64,000 nucleotides of DNA from Paenibacillus peoriae (GCF_022531965.1 NZ_CP092831.1:2198001-2262000), one strand, 5' to 3'; counted from the first letter of the stretch, positions 18,388 through 27,936 are shown. Notes: generated by a model not told the origin, from the sequence alone. Made by a program: numbers and translations.

Positions 18388-18396
18388 TGCTATAAT
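18388..18396 (+). promoter_or_regulatory. Extended -10 promoter candidate for ribF
   Basis: TGCTATAAT fits TGnTATAAT. No good -35 hexamer lies 16-18 bases upstream, so activity would depend on the extended -10. It overlaps the gap after the truB stop and lies ~46 bases before the ribF ATG. Confidence 0.5.
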
Positions 18397-18441
18397 TTTG
18401 ACGAAGTTAGTCAAATGATGTGAAATGCAGGTGAATTAATA

Positions 18442-19380
18442 ATGATTACCGTATCGTTATCTTATCCATTGAGTGATGAGCTTTTGCAGCAATGGGGACG
18501 TCCACAGGTCACGGCGATCGGTCAGTTTGATGGTCTTCATCTTGGACACGCAAGCGTGATACGCGAGGCCGTTGCGCTGGCTCGTGAACAGCAAATGCCG
18601 GTATCTGTCATGACATTTCACCCTCATCCGAAGGAAGTCATGAAAAAAGGCGATTATGAAGGTTATTTAACACCGCTTGCGGACAAGCAGACTATTCTGG
18701 CTGATATGGGTGTGGATGTACTTTATATTTTGAGTTTTAACGAAGAATTTTCCAAGGTCAGCCCTGAGGCGTTTATGAGCGACGTGCTGCTTCCATTGCA
18801 AATTCGAACAGCGGTAGTAGGCTTTGATTTTCGGTTTGGCCACCGGGGAGCAGGGCATGAGAATACACTTCGGACGCTGGGGGGAAAGCTGATGTCTGTG
18901 CACACCGTACCACCGTTCGAACTGGATGGGGACAAGGTGAGCAGCTCTGGAATTCGCCGTGCTTTACAGACTGGGGATCTAGCGCATGCCTCTCGCTGGT
19001 TGGGACGTCCTTATCGTATCCAGGGTACTGTAATGGATGGGGAGAAGCGTGGACGTACGATCGGTTTTCCGACCGCTAATCTCAAACTGAATGATACTTA
19101 CGTGATTCCGATCAAGGGTGTATACGCTGTACGAGCACTAGTAGGTGATCGTTGGATAAACGGTGTAATGAATGTAGGGGTTAAGCCTACTTTCCATGAA
19201 GGTGTGCTGAATCCGTCGTTTGAGGTACATCTATTTGATTTTAATCAGCAAATTTATGGAGAGTCTGTACTTGTGGAGCTTCACCACTACATCCGTCCTG
19301 AACGCAAATTCTCTTCGGTGGATGAGCTGATCAACCAAATTGGCAATGACGCACAAACGGCTAAAAAGCTGTTAGGCTAA
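18442..19380 (+). CDS. ribF: Bifunctional riboflavin kinase / FAD synthetase
   Basis: Converts riboflavin to FMN and FMN to FAD. The N-terminal nucleotidyltransferase domain (~1-185) has AIGQFDGLHLGHASVI, FHPHPKEVM and VGFDFRFGHRGAG; the C-terminal kinase domain (~185-312) has the PTAN-type motif GRTIGFPTANLKLND, GVYAV and NPSFEVHLFDF. Length 312 is typical. ATG at 18442. It is followed by rpsO under its own promoter, the same order as in B. subtilis (ribC-rpsO). Confidence 0.96.
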   Translation: MITVSLSYPLSDELLQQWGRPQVTAIGQFDGLHLGHASVIREAVALAREQQMPVSVMTFHPHPKEVMKKGDYEGYLTPLADKQTILADMGVDVLYILSFNEEFSKVSPEAFMSDVLLPLQIRTAVVGFDFRFGHRGAGHENTLRTLGGKLMSVHTVPPFELDGDKVSSSGIRRALQTGDLAHASRWLGRPYRIQGTVMDGEKRGRTIGFPTANLKLNDTYVIPIKGVYAVRALVGDRWINGVMNVGVKPTFHEGVLNPSFEVHLFDFNQQIYGESVLVELHHYIRPERKFSSVDELINQIGNDAQTAKKLLG

Positions 19381-19384
19381 TTTA

Positions 19385-19413
19385 TTTACATAAGACAGGC
19401 GCTGTGTTATACT
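19385..19413 (+). promoter_or_regulatory. Sigma-A promoter of rpsO
   Basis: TTTACA (19385-19390), 17-base spacer, TATACT (19408-19413). It lies directly after the ribF stop and ~100 bases before the rpsO start. Confidence 0.8.
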
Positions 19414-19420
19414 GACTTAT

Positions 19421-19483
19421 GTTGTGTAAACAACGATGAACCTTAGCTTGGTTGTCCGCTTTCACCGGCGGCTACGAGGCTAA
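19421..19483 (+). promoter_or_regulatory. Structured rpsO leader, candidate S15 autoregulatory site
   Basis: The leader folds into GTTGT-GTAA-ACAAC (19421-19434), then a second hairpin with outer TTAGC (19443-19447)/GCTAA (19479-19483) and inner CCGC (19456-19459)/GCGG (19468-19471). Ribosomal protein S15 is known to repress its own mRNA in several bacteria by binding a leader structure that mimics 16S rRNA; this element is correctly placed for that. The S15-binding assignment is inference. Confidence 0.5.
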
Positions 19484-19512
19484 TGGCGATTATAATGAAG
19501 GAGGTGAACAGG

Positions 19513-19782
19513 ATGGCATTGACTCAAGAGCGTAAACAGCAATTGATCGAGGAGTACAAAACTCATGAATCCGATACAGGATCACCAGAGGTACAAATCG
19601 CTATCCTTACTGAAAACATCGTCAACTTGCAAAGTCACTTTCGTTCGCACAAGAAAGACCATCACTCCCGCCGCGGGTTGTTGAAAATGGTCGGTCAGCG
19701 TCGTAAACTTTTGGCTTACCTGAAGAAGACTGATGTTAAACGTTACAGTGCGTTGATCGAGCGTCTCGGACTGCGTCGTTAA
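19513..19782 (+). CDS. rpsO: 30S ribosomal protein S15
   Basis: Primary 16S rRNA-binding protein of the 30S platform. The 89-residue protein carries the family pattern ETGSPEVQ-like [47 protein letters not shown] (in part) and the terminal IERLGLRR. The frame extends 10 codons upstream, but the ATG at 19513 has a near-perfect AAGGAGGTGA site and fits the family N-terminus [10 protein letters not shown]. It has its own promoter and terminator and lies before pnp as in most bacteria. Confidence 0.98.
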   Translation: MALTQERKQQLIEEYKTHESDTGSPEVQIAILTENIVNLQSHFRSHKKDHHSRRGLLKMVGQRRKLLAYLKKTDVKRYSALIERLGLRR

Positions 19783-19805
19783 TTTTCAGACATGTAATGA
19801 GAAAA

Positions 19806-19870
19806 GAAGCCTGGTTGTTCACCGCTTGTCCCTGCTAAGGCGACGGCGGACAGCAGCCGGGTTCTTTTTT
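19806..19870 (+). terminator. rpsO terminator
   Basis: A long imperfect hairpin (GAAGCC...GGGTTC outer part, GCTTGTCC with GGACAGC inner part) ends in TTCTTTTTT. It separates rpsO from pnp, as in other species. Confidence 0.8.
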
Positions 19871-19996
19871 GAAATGAGGAATCTTTTTTTGAATTACATA
19901 TCCTGATTTGCCTGCGAGCTTCTTATGAATAAGACCTGCGCAGGAAATACTGAATATGTATAGAACTTTTACAATGAAATGAAATGGAGGGATACC

Positions 19997-22099
19997 ATGG
20001 AGCAACGCGTAGAAATGCAGCTCGGCGGAAGAAAGCTGGTGCTGGAAACAGGACGTCTTGCGAAACAAGCCAATGCGGCAGTTAAAGTGAGTTACGGAGA
20101 AACAGTTGTGCTTTGTACCGTGACCGCTTCCCGTGAGCCGAAAGATTTGGATTTTTTTCCACTGACCGTAAACTATGAGGAAAGATTGTATGCTGTGGGG
20201 AAAATTCCTGGCGGATTTATTAAACGTGAAGGACGTCCGAGTCAAAAAGCAATTTTGTCCAGCCGTTTGACAGACCGTCCAATTCGCCCATTGTTCCCGG
20301 AAGGTTTCCGTAATGATGTACAGGTGTTGAACCTGGTTATGAGTGTCGATCAGGATTGCGAACCTGAAATTGCAGCAATGATCGGAACCTCGGCAGCACT
20401 TAGCATTTCGGATGTACCTTTTAATGGGCCAATCGGTGGAGTCGCTGTAGGACGTGTAGACGGACAATTTGTGATTAACCCGGATATTGCACAGCAGAAT
20501 GCAAGCGACATGTACCTGGTTGTAGCCGGAACGAAAGATGCCATCATGATGGTAGAAGCCGAAGGCAATGAGATTCCAGAGGAAGTTATGCTGGAAGCCA
20601 TTATGTTCGGTCATGATGAGATTAAGAACATTGTGGCAGTCATTGAACAATTGGTGCAAGTAGCAGGTAAAGAGAAAATGCAGGTTAAACTGCATGCTGT
20701 TGATGAAAAAGTGAACAGTGAAGTACGTGCTTATGCAGCTGAACGTTTAATGGAAGCTGTTAAAATTGCAGAAAAACATGCCCGTCAAGAGGCGATTGAT
20801 GCAGTCAACGAAGAGACAGTTGCCCATTTTGAAGCACAATACATAGAGACACCAGAGCTTTTGAGCGACGTGAGCGAAGTTCTCTATGATATCGTCAAGG
20901 AAGAAGTACGTCGTCTGATCACGCATGATAAAGTGCGTCCTGATGGTCGTAAGCTTGACGAAATTCGTCCGATTGAAAGCGACACTAGCATCTTGCCGCG
21001 TACTCATGGTTCGGGCTTATTTACACGCGGTCAAACGCAAGCACTTAGCATTTGTACACTCGGTGCATTGGGTGATGTGCAAATTTTGGACGGTATTGAT
21101 CTGGAAGAAACAAAACGCTTTATGCATCATTACAATTTCCCGCCATTCAGCGTAGGGGAGGCTCGTCCTTTGCGTGCGCCAGGTCGTCGTGAAATCGGAC
21201 ATGGTGCTCTTGGTGAACGTGCGCTTTCCAAAGTAATTCCTTCCGAAACTGAATTTCCATACACCATCCGTCTGGTTTCCGAGGTACTGGAATCGAATGG
21301 TTCGACTTCACAAGCTAGTATTTGTGCAAGTACACTGGCTATGATGGATGCAGGTGTACCAATTAAAGCTCCGGTTGCAGGTGTAGCGATGGGATTGATC
21401 AAGGATGGAGATCATGTCTCCGTATTGACTGATATCCAAGGTATGGAAGATCACCTGGGCGATATGGACTTTAAAGTTGCTGGTACTGCGGAAGGCGTAA
21501 CTGCCATTCAAATGGATATTAAAATTAACGGTATTGACCGCCAGATTTTACAGGATGCGCTCAAGCAAGCTAAAGAAGGACGCTTGTTCATTCTTAGCAA
21601 AATGATGGAAGCGATCCAGAAGCCACGTGAGCAGTTGTCTCCGTATGCTCCAAAAATTATGACGATGCACATTAACCCGGACAAAATCCGTGATGTTATT
21701 GGAGCTGGTGGTAAAATCATCAACAAAATCATCGAAGAAACCGGCGTGAAAATCGATATTGAACAAGATGGTCGTGTGTTCATCGCTTCCACAAATCAAG
21801 AGATGAATGAAAAAGCACGTTCCATTATTGAGGGTATCGTAAAGGAAGTCGTGATCGGTGAGATTTACATCGGTACAGTAAAACGGATTGAGAAATTCGG
21901 TGCATTTGTTGAAATTTTACCAGGTAAAGATGGTCTGGTTCATATTTCTCAACTGTCTACTGAGCGAGTAGCCAAAGTTGAAGATGTAATTGCTATTGGG
22001 GATACAATTACGGTGAAAGTAACCGAAATTGATCAACAAGGTCGTGTCAATCTGTCCCGTAAGGCTGTTCTGACAGCAGAAGCACCTGCAAAATCCTAG
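19997..22099 (+). CDS. pnp: Polyribonucleotide nucleotidyltransferase (PNPase)
   Basis: Phosphorolytic 3'-5' exoribonuclease and part of RNA decay together with RNase Y and RNase J, both also in this window. The 700-residue protein has two RNase PH-like cores (first with [20 protein letters not shown] in part and [12 protein letters not shown], second with the active [19 protein letters not shown] region), then a KH domain ([15 protein letters not shown] near 565) and an S1 domain ([20 protein letters not shown] near 630-690). The ATG at 19997 behind TGGAGGG is preferred over an in-frame ATG at 19979 that has no ribosome site. Confidence 0.97.
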   Translation: MEQRVEMQLGGRKLVLETGRLAKQANAAVKVSYGETVVLCTVTASREPKDLDFFPLTVNYEERLYAVGKIPGGFIKREGRPSQKAILSSRLTDRPIRPLFPEGFRNDVQVLNLVMSVDQDCEPEIAAMIGTSAALSISDVPFNGPIGGVAVGRVDGQFVINPDIAQQNASDMYLVVAGTKDAIMMVEAEGNEIPEEVMLEAIMFGHDEIKNIVAVIEQLVQVAGKEKMQVKLHAVDEKVNSEVRAYAAERLMEAVKIAEKHARQEAIDAVNEETVAHFEAQYIETPELLSDVSEVLYDIVKEEVRRLITHDKVRPDGRKLDEIRPIESDTSILPRTHGSGLFTRGQTQALSICTLGALGDVQILDGIDLEETKRFMHHYNFPPFSVGEARPLRAPGRREIGHGALGERALSKVIPSETEFPYTIRLVSEVLESNGSTSQASICASTLAMMDAGVPIKAPVAGVAMGLIKDGDHVSVLTDIQGMEDHLGDMDFKVAGTAEGVTAIQMDIKINGIDRQILQDALKQAKEGRLFILSKMMEAIQKPREQLSPYAPKIMTMHINPDKIRDVIGAGGKIINKIIEETGVKIDIEQDGRVFIASTNQEMNEKARSIIEGIVKEVVIGEIYIGTVKRIEKFGAFVEILPGKDGLVHISQLSTERVAKVEDVIAIGDTITVKVTEIDQQGRVNLSRKAVLTAEAPAKS

Positions 22100-22188
22100 G
22101 ACCTGCATGTTGCAGACTAGAAAGACAGGAGTCGCTTTTCGTATTAACAGTACAAGGGATTTGCATAGCATTGTTTAAGCTTTTGGAA

Positions 22189-22219
22189 AGAGGCAGAGCT
22201 ACGTTTCTGGCTCTTTTTT
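22189..22219 (+). terminator. pnp terminator
   Basis: AGAGGCAGA (22189-22197) pairs with TCTGGCTCT (22206-22214) with one mismatch, followed by T6 to 22219. Confidence 0.8.
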
Positions 22220-22270
22220 CATACATATGCACAAGCTGCGCCAAAGTGGGCTTTTAGAGGCTACTGCGTC

Positions 22271-22297
22271 ATAGTTCTTGTCCTCTCCGCATACAAT
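22271..22297 (+). promoter_or_regulatory. Sigma-E-type (mother cell) promoter of ylxY
   Basis: ATA (22271-22273) at -35, 16 bases, then CATACAAT (22290-22297), which fits the sigma-E -10 consensus CATACAnT. The predicted start of transcription is about 25 bases upstream of the ylxY ATG. Confidence 0.65.
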
Positions 22298-22328
22298 GTG
22301 GACAAACGGGCGGGAGGCTGAAGGAATC

Positions 22329-23333
22329 ATGAGTAGGACAAAAAGAGCAGTGTGGGTGGTAGCCAGTTTAGCCATCACACTGGTAATCGGACAGTTTAGC
22401 GGGGTTCGTGACTTCGCTGATCAATTACGCAATGGAGACGTTATAGGAGTTGGGGAGCCTAAAGTTGAAACAACGATGGCGATGGCGGCTTTACCCGATA
22501 ATGCGCTTATGCAGCGACTAAGAACAGAAGCAGCCCGTCAGCGGCGGGAGCCAGTTGATGCCAAGATCGACAGGGTATGGAAGGCTATTCCAGGCTATAA
22601 CGGGCTGGAGGTGGATTTGGATGCTACCTATCGCAAAGCGATTGCATCTCCGGATCGACCTATTCAATATGTATATCGGCAATTGGCACCTAAAATACAT
22701 TTAAATCAGCTCGGTAATGTTCCAATTTACAGGGGGAACCCCGAAAAGCCGATGGTATCCCTCATGATCAATGTAGCATGGGGGAATGAATTTATCCTGC
22801 CGATACTGAACACGCTGGATCAGGAAAAGGTCAAGGCTACATTTTTTCTTGATGGAAGTTGGTTGAAAAAAAATCCAGATCTCGCCAAGGAGATTCAAAA
22901 AAGAAGGCATGAGCTTTCGAATCATGCTTACTCTCATCCCAATATGAGCCGTCTGAGTCGGGCCAGAGCCACACAAGAAATTGAAAAGACTCAAGTGCTT
23001 CTTCAAGAAACTTTGGGTATCAAAAATTACTGGTTTGCCCCTCCTTCGGGTGATTTTAATCAGCAAACGGTGGATATAGCAGCAGAAAGTGGGCTCAAAA
23101 CAGTGTTGTGGACATTGGACACAGTAGATTGGAAACATCCGTCACCGGAATCGGTGATTAACAAAATCAGTAGTAAGGTAGAATCAGGCTCCCTGATATT
23201 AATGCACCCAACAGATTCCTCAGCGGCTGCTCTCAAAGGCATGATCCATGCCATTCGTAGTAAGGGACTTATGCTCGGAACTGTCAGTCAGACGCTTTCC
23301 CCTGATCGGCAACTACCTGTTCCGGTTGAGTGA
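22329..23333 (+). CDS. ylxY: YlxY-type polysaccharide deacetylase-like protein, sporulation-linked
   Basis: A 334-residue secreted or membrane-anchored protein: N-terminal hydrophobic helix (residues ~6-22) and a C-terminal NodB-homology domain (~140-325). The second NodB motif is present (SNHAYSHPNMS, supplying the H-x-x-x-H pair), as is the late VLWTLDTVDW strand and SGSLILMHP. The first motif, normally TFDDG with the catalytic base, reads SLMINVAWGNE here, so the usual aspartates are missing and the protein may be non-catalytic or use another mechanism. The ATG at 22329 fits the sigma-E-type promoter just upstream. Position before the M16 peptidase is conserved in Bacillales. Confidence 0.88.
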   Translation: MSRTKRAVWVVASLAITLVIGQFSGVRDFADQLRNGDVIGVGEPKVETTMAMAALPDNALMQRLRTEAARQRREPVDAKIDRVWKAIPGYNGLEVDLDATYRKAIASPDRPIQYVYRQLAPKIHLNQLGNVPIYRGNPEKPMVSLMINVAWGNEFILPILNTLDQEKVKATFFLDGSWLKKNPDLAKEIQKRRHELSNHAYSHPNMSRLSRARATQEIEKTQVLLQETLGIKNYWFAPPSGDFNQQTVDIAAESGLKTVLWTLDTVDWKHPSPESVINKISSKVESGSLILMHPTDSSAAALKGMIHAIRSKGLMLGTVSQTLSPDRQLPVPVE

Positions 23334-23399
23334 ACGTCTTTTTTCTGTTAGGATTGAACATTATGGCTAAGTATGCAATTCAGTTTAGGAGGGCCAATC

Positions 23400-24665
23400 G
23401 TGGAAAGAATTCAACTCAAAAACGGCCTAAGAGTGGTCATTGAAAAAATTCCAACCGTGCGTTCAGTTTCTTTCGGCATCTGGGTTAAAACTGGCTCCCG
23501 GAATGAAACGCCGGACAATAGCGGTATCTCTCATTTTATCGAACACATGCTTTTCAAAGGAACAGAGCGTTTTAACGCTAAGGAAATCGCTGAGCAATTC
23601 GATGCCATCGGAGGAAATGTTAATGCTTTTACTTCGAAGGAATATACATGCTATTATGCCAAAGTGTTGGATGAGCATCTACCGATCGCAGTTGATGTGC
23701 TGTCTGATATGTTTTTTAATTCCAAACTAGATCAGGAAGAATTGGCAAAAGAGAAGAATGTGATTTTGGAGGAAATCTCCATGTATGAGGATACACCGGA
23801 TGATATGGTGCATGATCTTGTATCTCGCGCCGCCTATGGTGAACATCCACTGGCTTATCCTATTCTCGGAACCGAAGATCACCTGCTTGCTATGGATAGC
23901 TCACATCTCAGCCATTACATGAGGGAACATTATACAATCGACAATACGGTTATCAGTGTGGCTGGTAATGTTGACGATCGCTTGGTAGAATTGTTGGAGC
24001 GACATTTTGGACATTTTGACAATCATGGAACCGTTTCGCCGCTGACAGTACCTGCGTTTAACGGTGAACTGTTGTATCATGAGAAAGCAACGGAGCAAAA
24101 TCATATTTGTTTATCCCTACCTGGATTTGCAACGGGTGACGAACTCCAGTATGCTATGGTTTTGCTGAATAACGCGATCGGCGGCGGCATGAGTTCACGT
24201 TTGTTTCAAGAAATTCGGGAAAAGCGTGGGCTTGCTTATTCGGTCTATTCCTATCATAGCTCCCATGCGGACAGTGGCATGTTCACGATCTATGCAGGTA
24301 CGGCTCCTAAGCAAACAAAGGACGTGCTGGATTTGACTCTGGAGCTTTTACAAGATGTGGCTGTCAACGGTTTAGACGCTAATGAGCTTCGTAAAGGTAA
24401 GGAGCAATTAAAAGGAAGTTTGATTTTAAGCCTTGAAAGTACAGGTAGCCGGATGAATCGGCTTGGAAAAAATGAATTAATGCTTGGTCAGCATTATACG
24501 CTGGATCAAATGATCGAACATATCGAGCAAGTGACGGCGAATGATGTGAACAAAGTGCTGGATCGGATGTTCTCGGAGCCGTTTGCCCTGTCGATGGTGG
24601 GAGCGAGTGATTCAGCGGTAAAGGATATGAGGAGGGACTATTTTGTTAACTTACGTGGAAATTAA
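23400..24665 (+). CDS. mlpA: M16 family zinc peptidase (MlpA/YmxG type)
   Basis: Processing-peptidase-like M16B protein with an intact inverted zinc motif HFIEH near residue 48-52 and the downstream Glu in [14 protein letters not shown]. The C-terminal half has [24 protein letters not shown], the R/Y motif of the family (shortened here to [19 protein letters not shown]). I take the GTG at 23400 as start: AGGAGGG lies six bases upstream, whereas an ATG at 23373 would put that ribosome site inside the gene. That gives 421 residues. The last 23 bases overlap dut. Confidence 0.93.
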   Translation: MERIQLKNGLRVVIEKIPTVRSVSFGIWVKTGSRNETPDNSGISHFIEHMLFKGTERFNAKEIAEQFDAIGGNVNAFTSKEYTCYYAKVLDEHLPIAVDVLSDMFFNSKLDQEELAKEKNVILEEISMYEDTPDDMVHDLVSRAAYGEHPLAYPILGTEDHLLAMDSSHLSHYMREHYTIDNTVISVAGNVDDRLVELLERHFGHFDNHGTVSPLTVPAFNGELLYHEKATEQNHICLSLPGFATGDELQYAMVLLNNAIGGGMSSRLFQEIREKRGLAYSVYSYHSSHADSGMFTIYAGTAPKQTKDVLDLTLELLQDVAVNGLDANELRKGKEQLKGSLILSLESTGSRMNRLGKNELMLGQHYTLDQMIEHIEQVTANDVNKVLDRMFSEPFALSMVGASDSAVKDMRRDYFVNLRGN

Positions 24666-25089
24666 CAGACTCGCGGGCAATGAAGATATTGAGCTGCCCC
24701 GCAAAATGTCAGAGCTTGCATCAGGGTTTGACTTGTATGCAGCAGTACAGGAAAATCTGGTACTGGAACCCGGCAAGCGTTGCCTCGTTCCAACCGGATT
24801 TGCAATAGCTATGCCGGCGGGATTGGAGGCACAGATCCGTCCGCGAAGTGGACTGGCTCTTAAGCATGGTATTACTTGTCTCAATACACCGGGAACAATT
24901 GATGCGGATTATCGTGGGGAGATTAAGGTACTTCTTATTAATTTGGGCGAGGAATCATTCACGATTACGCGCAATGAGCGAATTGCACAAATGGTATTTC
25001 AAGTTGTACCTGAGGTAGAGCTGAAACAAGTAGACCAATTATCTGAAACAGTGCGTGGTGCTGGAGGCTTTGGTCATACAGGACGCTGA
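24643..25089 (+). CDS. dut: Deoxyuridine 5'-triphosphate nucleotidohydrolase (dUTPase)
   Basis: Hydrolyses dUTP to dUMP and keeps uracil out of DNA. All five trimeric dUTPase motifs are seen in 148 residues: [46 protein letters not shown] and the C-terminal arm [10 protein letters not shown]. It starts at a TTG (24643) with GAGGAGGGA upstream, inside the end of the M16 peptidase gene. In B. subtilis a different small gene (ymxH) follows the peptidase, so the dut position is a lineage feature. Confidence 0.95.
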   Translation: MLTYVEINRLAGNEDIELPRKMSELASGFDLYAAVQENLVLEPGKRCLVPTGFAIAMPAGLEAQIRPRSGLALKHGITCLNTPGTIDADYRGEIKVLLINLGEESFTITRNERIAQMVFQVVPEVELKQVDQLSETVRGAGGFGHTGR

Positions 25090-25173
25090 GGCGATGGTTG
25101 GTTTAAAATGTACGAATATCTATTTTGTAAAAGCTTCGAATTTACTTGCTTAAGAGCATGTATGCATATAAAG

Positions 25174-25202
25174 GTCGCCTCATAAAGAGGCGGCTTTTTT
25201 TT
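25174..25202 (+). terminator. dut terminator
   Basis: GTCGCCTC (25174-25181) pairs with GAGGCGGC (25187-25194) with one G-T wobble across an ATAAA loop, followed by T8. Confidence 0.9.
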
Positions 25203-25212
25203 GTGTTTTTTC

Positions 25213-25240
25213 ACCCCTTTCCGGGCACTCGCATAGACTA
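25213..25240 (+). promoter_or_regulatory. Sigma-K-type promoter of spoVFA
   Basis: AC (25213-25214) at -35, 17 bases, and CATAGACTA (25232-25240), which fits the late mother-cell -10 pattern CATAnnnTA. It lies ~35 bases before the spoVFA ATG and directly after the dut terminator, so spoVF probably forms its own late sporulation transcription unit. Confidence 0.6.
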
Positions 25241-25274
25241 AAAGCATATCGTGTCTCGGAAAGGAGTGATCCGG

Positions 25275-26174
25275 ATGCTAACAGGAATACGCGTCGTTGT
25301 TTTGGGTGGCGATGCGAGGCAGCTTGAGGTAATCCGTAAATGTGTGGACATGGATGCTACCGTCAGTGTGGTCGGTTTTGACAAGCTTGAAGTACCACTC
25401 AAAGGAGTGACACTAGAACCACTGTCTGTCAAGCTGCTGGAATCGTCAGATGCATTGATTTTGCCGGTGGTGGGATGCGATGAGGAAGGCAACGTAAATG
25501 CACTTTTCGGAGCACAGAAGCTTCAGTTCCTGAATGAGCATGCTGCTGCTCTTCCACCTCATTGTATTGTATATACAGGAATGGCGCGGACGTACTTAAA
25601 AGAAATTTGTACCAGACATGAGTTAAAGCTGGTAGAGCTGCTGGAGCGAGATGATGTGGCCATATACAACTCTATACCTACGGCCGAAGGCGCACTGATG
25701 ATGGCCATTCAGCATACTGATTTTACGATTCACGGTGCAGATTGTATGGTTCTAGGCATGGGACGGACTGGATTTACCATGGCAAGGGCACTACAGGGAT
25801 TGGGAGCTAGAGTGAAGGTTGGAGTACGGCGGGCAGAGGATGCAGCGAGAGCCGTGGAAATGGGTTGGAAGCCTTTTATGACAAGGGATTTAGCACATGA
25901 GACAAAGGGAGTTGACTTGATTTTTAATACGATACCCTCTATGATTATCACAGCACAAATCCTGTCTAAATTGCCACTGAGCACCGTGATTATAGATCTT
26001 GCTTCCGCCCCGGGCGGATGTGATTTCCGTTATGCGGAAAAGCGTGGAATCAAGGCTATGCTTGCCCCTGGTCTTCCCGGTATTGTTGCTCCCAAAACTG
26101 CTGGTGCCATTATAGCGAATACGCTGGTGCAGTTGTTAATGGAAGATAATCCTGATCGGGGGGATGCACAATGA
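25275..26174 (+). CDS. spoVFA: Dipicolinate synthase subunit A
   Basis: With subunit B makes dipicolinic acid from dihydrodipicolinate in the mother cell; DPA is loaded into the spore core for heat resistance. The 299-residue protein begins MLTGIRVVVLGGDARQLE, the family N-terminus, and has a second Rossmann nucleotide-binding segment VLGMGRTGFTMARALQGLGA near residue 155. Start at the ATG 25275 with AAAGGAGTGAT upstream. It overlaps spoVFB by ATGA and is followed by the lysine-pathway genes that feed its substrate. Confidence 0.95.
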   Translation: MLTGIRVVVLGGDARQLEVIRKCVDMDATVSVVGFDKLEVPLKGVTLEPLSVKLLESSDALILPVVGCDEEGNVNALFGAQKLQFLNEHAAALPPHCIVYTGMARTYLKEICTRHELKLVELLERDDVAIYNSIPTAEGALMMAIQHTDFTIHGADCMVLGMGRTGFTMARALQGLGARVKVGVRRAEDAARAVEMGWKPFMTRDLAHETKGVDLIFNTIPSMIITAQILSKLPLSTVIIDLASAPGGCDFRYAEKRGIKAMLAPGLPGIVAPKTAGAIIANTLVQLLMEDNPDRGDAQ

Positions 26175-26764
26175 GTTGGCAAGGGAAAACAGTAGGTTAT
26201 GCAATTACAGGCTCACATTGCACATTTGAAGAGGTAATGCCTGTTATACAGCGCTTTGTTGATGAGGGTGCAAAGGTCGTCCCTATTATATCCAATACAG
26301 TGCTAACAACGGATACTCGCTTTGGTACTTCGCAAAGTTGGCAAAAACAGTTGAAAGATATAACAGGGAATGATATCATTTCTACAATTGTGGAGGCTGA
26401 GCCACTGGGTCCCTCCCAAATACTCGATGTGCTGGTGATTGCACCTTTGACGGGGAATTCGATGAGTAAGTTAGCGAATGCGATGACAGACAGTCCGGTT
26501 TTGATGGCTGCCAAGGCGCAATTGCGCAACGGCCGTCCACTTCTTTTAGCCATATCTACTAATGATGGACTGGGCCTAAATGCTGCCAATATCGCCAAAT
26601 TACTCGTAGCCAAAAATATCTTTTTTGTACCGTTCGGACAGGACAATCCAGTTAAAAAGCCGAACTCGCTTGTAGCTAACATGGAGTTGATTCCGGAGGC
26701 TGCTTATGAAGCATTGCAGGGCAAACAACTTCAGCCGATGATTGTGGAACGCAAGACCCCATGA
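26171..26764 (+). CDS. spoVFB: Dipicolinate synthase subunit B (flavoprotein)
   Basis: Flavoprotein-family partner of SpoVFA. The 197-residue chain has the flavoprotein fold markers YAITGSHCTFEEVM at the N-terminus, VLVIAPLTGNSMSKLANAMTDSPVLMAAKA (in part PLTGNSMSKLANA) and FFVPFGQDNP near the end. The 4-base overlap with spoVFA implies coupled translation. The next gene, asd, starts 134 bases on. Confidence 0.95.
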   Translation: MSWQGKTVGYAITGSHCTFEEVMPVIQRFVDEGAKVVPIISNTVLTTDTRFGTSQSWQKQLKDITGNDIISTIVEAEPLGPSQILDVLVIAPLTGNSMSKLANAMTDSPVLMAAKAQLRNGRPLLLAISTNDGLGLNAANIAKLLVAKNIFFVPFGQDNPVKKPNSLVANMELIPEAAYEALQGKQLQPMIVERKTP

Positions 26765-26784
26765 AGTATTATAGTTAACTGCTG

Positions 26785-26851
26785 AGCATCCCTCGCCTAG
26801 AAGATGATTCGATATTGTATCGGGTCTAATTTCTTGTTGGCGGTGGATGCT
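26785..26851 (+). other. Inverted repeat between spoVFB and asd
   Basis: AGCATCC (26785-26791) pairs with GGATGCT (26845-26851), with extra CTCGCC/GGCGGT pairing inside. Only TTTC follows, so termination is doubtful; it could be a partial terminator that separates the sporulation genes from the lysine genes. Confidence 0.4.
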
Positions 26852-26898
26852 TTCAGAATAAAAAATGGTTTTTTAGTCGAGAAGGGGAGATATACCAG

Positions 26899-27936
26899 AT
26901 GAGCAATAGAAAGTTTAATGTAGCTGTCGTTGGAGCGACAGGCGCTGTAGGAGAACAGATCGTAAATCTGCTGGAAAAACGGGATTTTCCTGTGGACAAA
27001 ATCAAATTTCTTTCTTCGCCTCGTTCTGCCGGCACGTTAATTAGCTTTAAAGGTCAGCAAATTCCAGTAGAGATTGCTACCCCCGACAGCTTTGAGGGAA
27101 TCGACATTGCTTTGTTTAGTGCAGGTGGAGACGTAAGTAAGGAATTGGCGCCGCATGCTGTTCGTCATGGGGCAGTTTGCATTGACAACACCAATGCATT
27201 CCGAATGGATCCGACAGCTCCTCTTGTAGTGCCTGAGGTGAACAGCGACAAAATTGCCGAGCATCAAGGCATTATTGCGAACCCGAACTGCTCCACCATT
27301 CAGATGGTAGCTGCTTTGAAACCATTATATGATCAGTATGGCATTTCTCGTATCATAGTATCCACATACCAGGCCGTTTCCGGGGCTGGAAGCCGAGCTA
27401 TTGATGAATTGAATCGTCAAAGCGCAGCGATTCTTAACGGTGATGAAGTTCAGCCTGATCTGTTGCCAGTAGGCTCGTTGCCAGTAAAACATCAGATTGC
27501 TTTCAATGCTATTCCGCAAATTGATAAATTCCAGGACAATGGTTATACACTGGAAGAAATGAAAATGGTACGTGAAACGAAAAAAATACTGGGTGACGAA
27601 TCTGTGGACGTAACAGCAACGTGTGTACGTATTCCTGTTGTATATGGTCACTCGGAATCTGTATATGTAGAACTTAAAAAAGATTATGATTTAGAAGAAA
27701 TCCGTAATTTGCTGGCTTCAGCACCGGGAGTAACGCTAGTGGACGATCCTGCTGCTCAGCTTTATCCACTGGCATCTGAAGCTGCAGGAAAACCTGACGT
27801 ATTTGTGGGGCGTGTACGCCGTGATTTGGGCAATAGCCGTGGATTGAATTTGTGGGTCGTATCCGACAATCTGCTCAAAGGAGCGGCATGGAACGCGGTG
27901 CAAATCGCGGAAATTATTGCTGCAAACGCGGAGTAA
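26899..27936 (+). CDS. asd: Aspartate-semialdehyde dehydrogenase
   Basis: Reduces aspartyl phosphate to aspartate semialdehyde with NADPH, the second step toward lysine/DAP, threonine and methionine. N-terminal Rossmann motif VVGATGAVGEQIV, active-site cysteine in NPNCSTIQMV at about residue 131, and the substrate-binding STYQAVSGAG follow. 345 residues is typical. ATG at 26899 with GAAGGGGAG upstream. First gene of the asd-dapG-dapA set behind spoVF, as in B. subtilis. Confidence 0.97.
   Translation: MSNRKFNVAVVGATGAVGEQIVNLLEKRDFPVDKIKFLSSPRSAGTLISFKGQQIPVEIATPDSFEGIDIALFSAGGDVSKELAPHAVRHGAVCIDNTNAFRMDPTAPLVVPEVNSDKIAEHQGIIANPNCSTIQMVAALKPLYDQYGISRIIVSTYQAVSGAGSRAIDELNRQSAAILNGDEVQPDLLPVGSLPVKHQIAFNAIPQIDKFQDNGYTLEEMKMVRETKKILGDESVDVTATCVRIPVVYGHSESVYVELKKDYDLEEIRNLLASAPGVTLVDDPAAQLYPLASEAAGKPDVFVGRVRRDLGNSRGLNLWVVSDNLLKGAAWNAVQIAEIIAANAE

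Noticed and set aside
19835..20695. Antisense open frame (286 codons) opposite the start of pnp
   Set aside because: No initiation signal, no recognisable motif, fully opposed to PNPase coding sequence.
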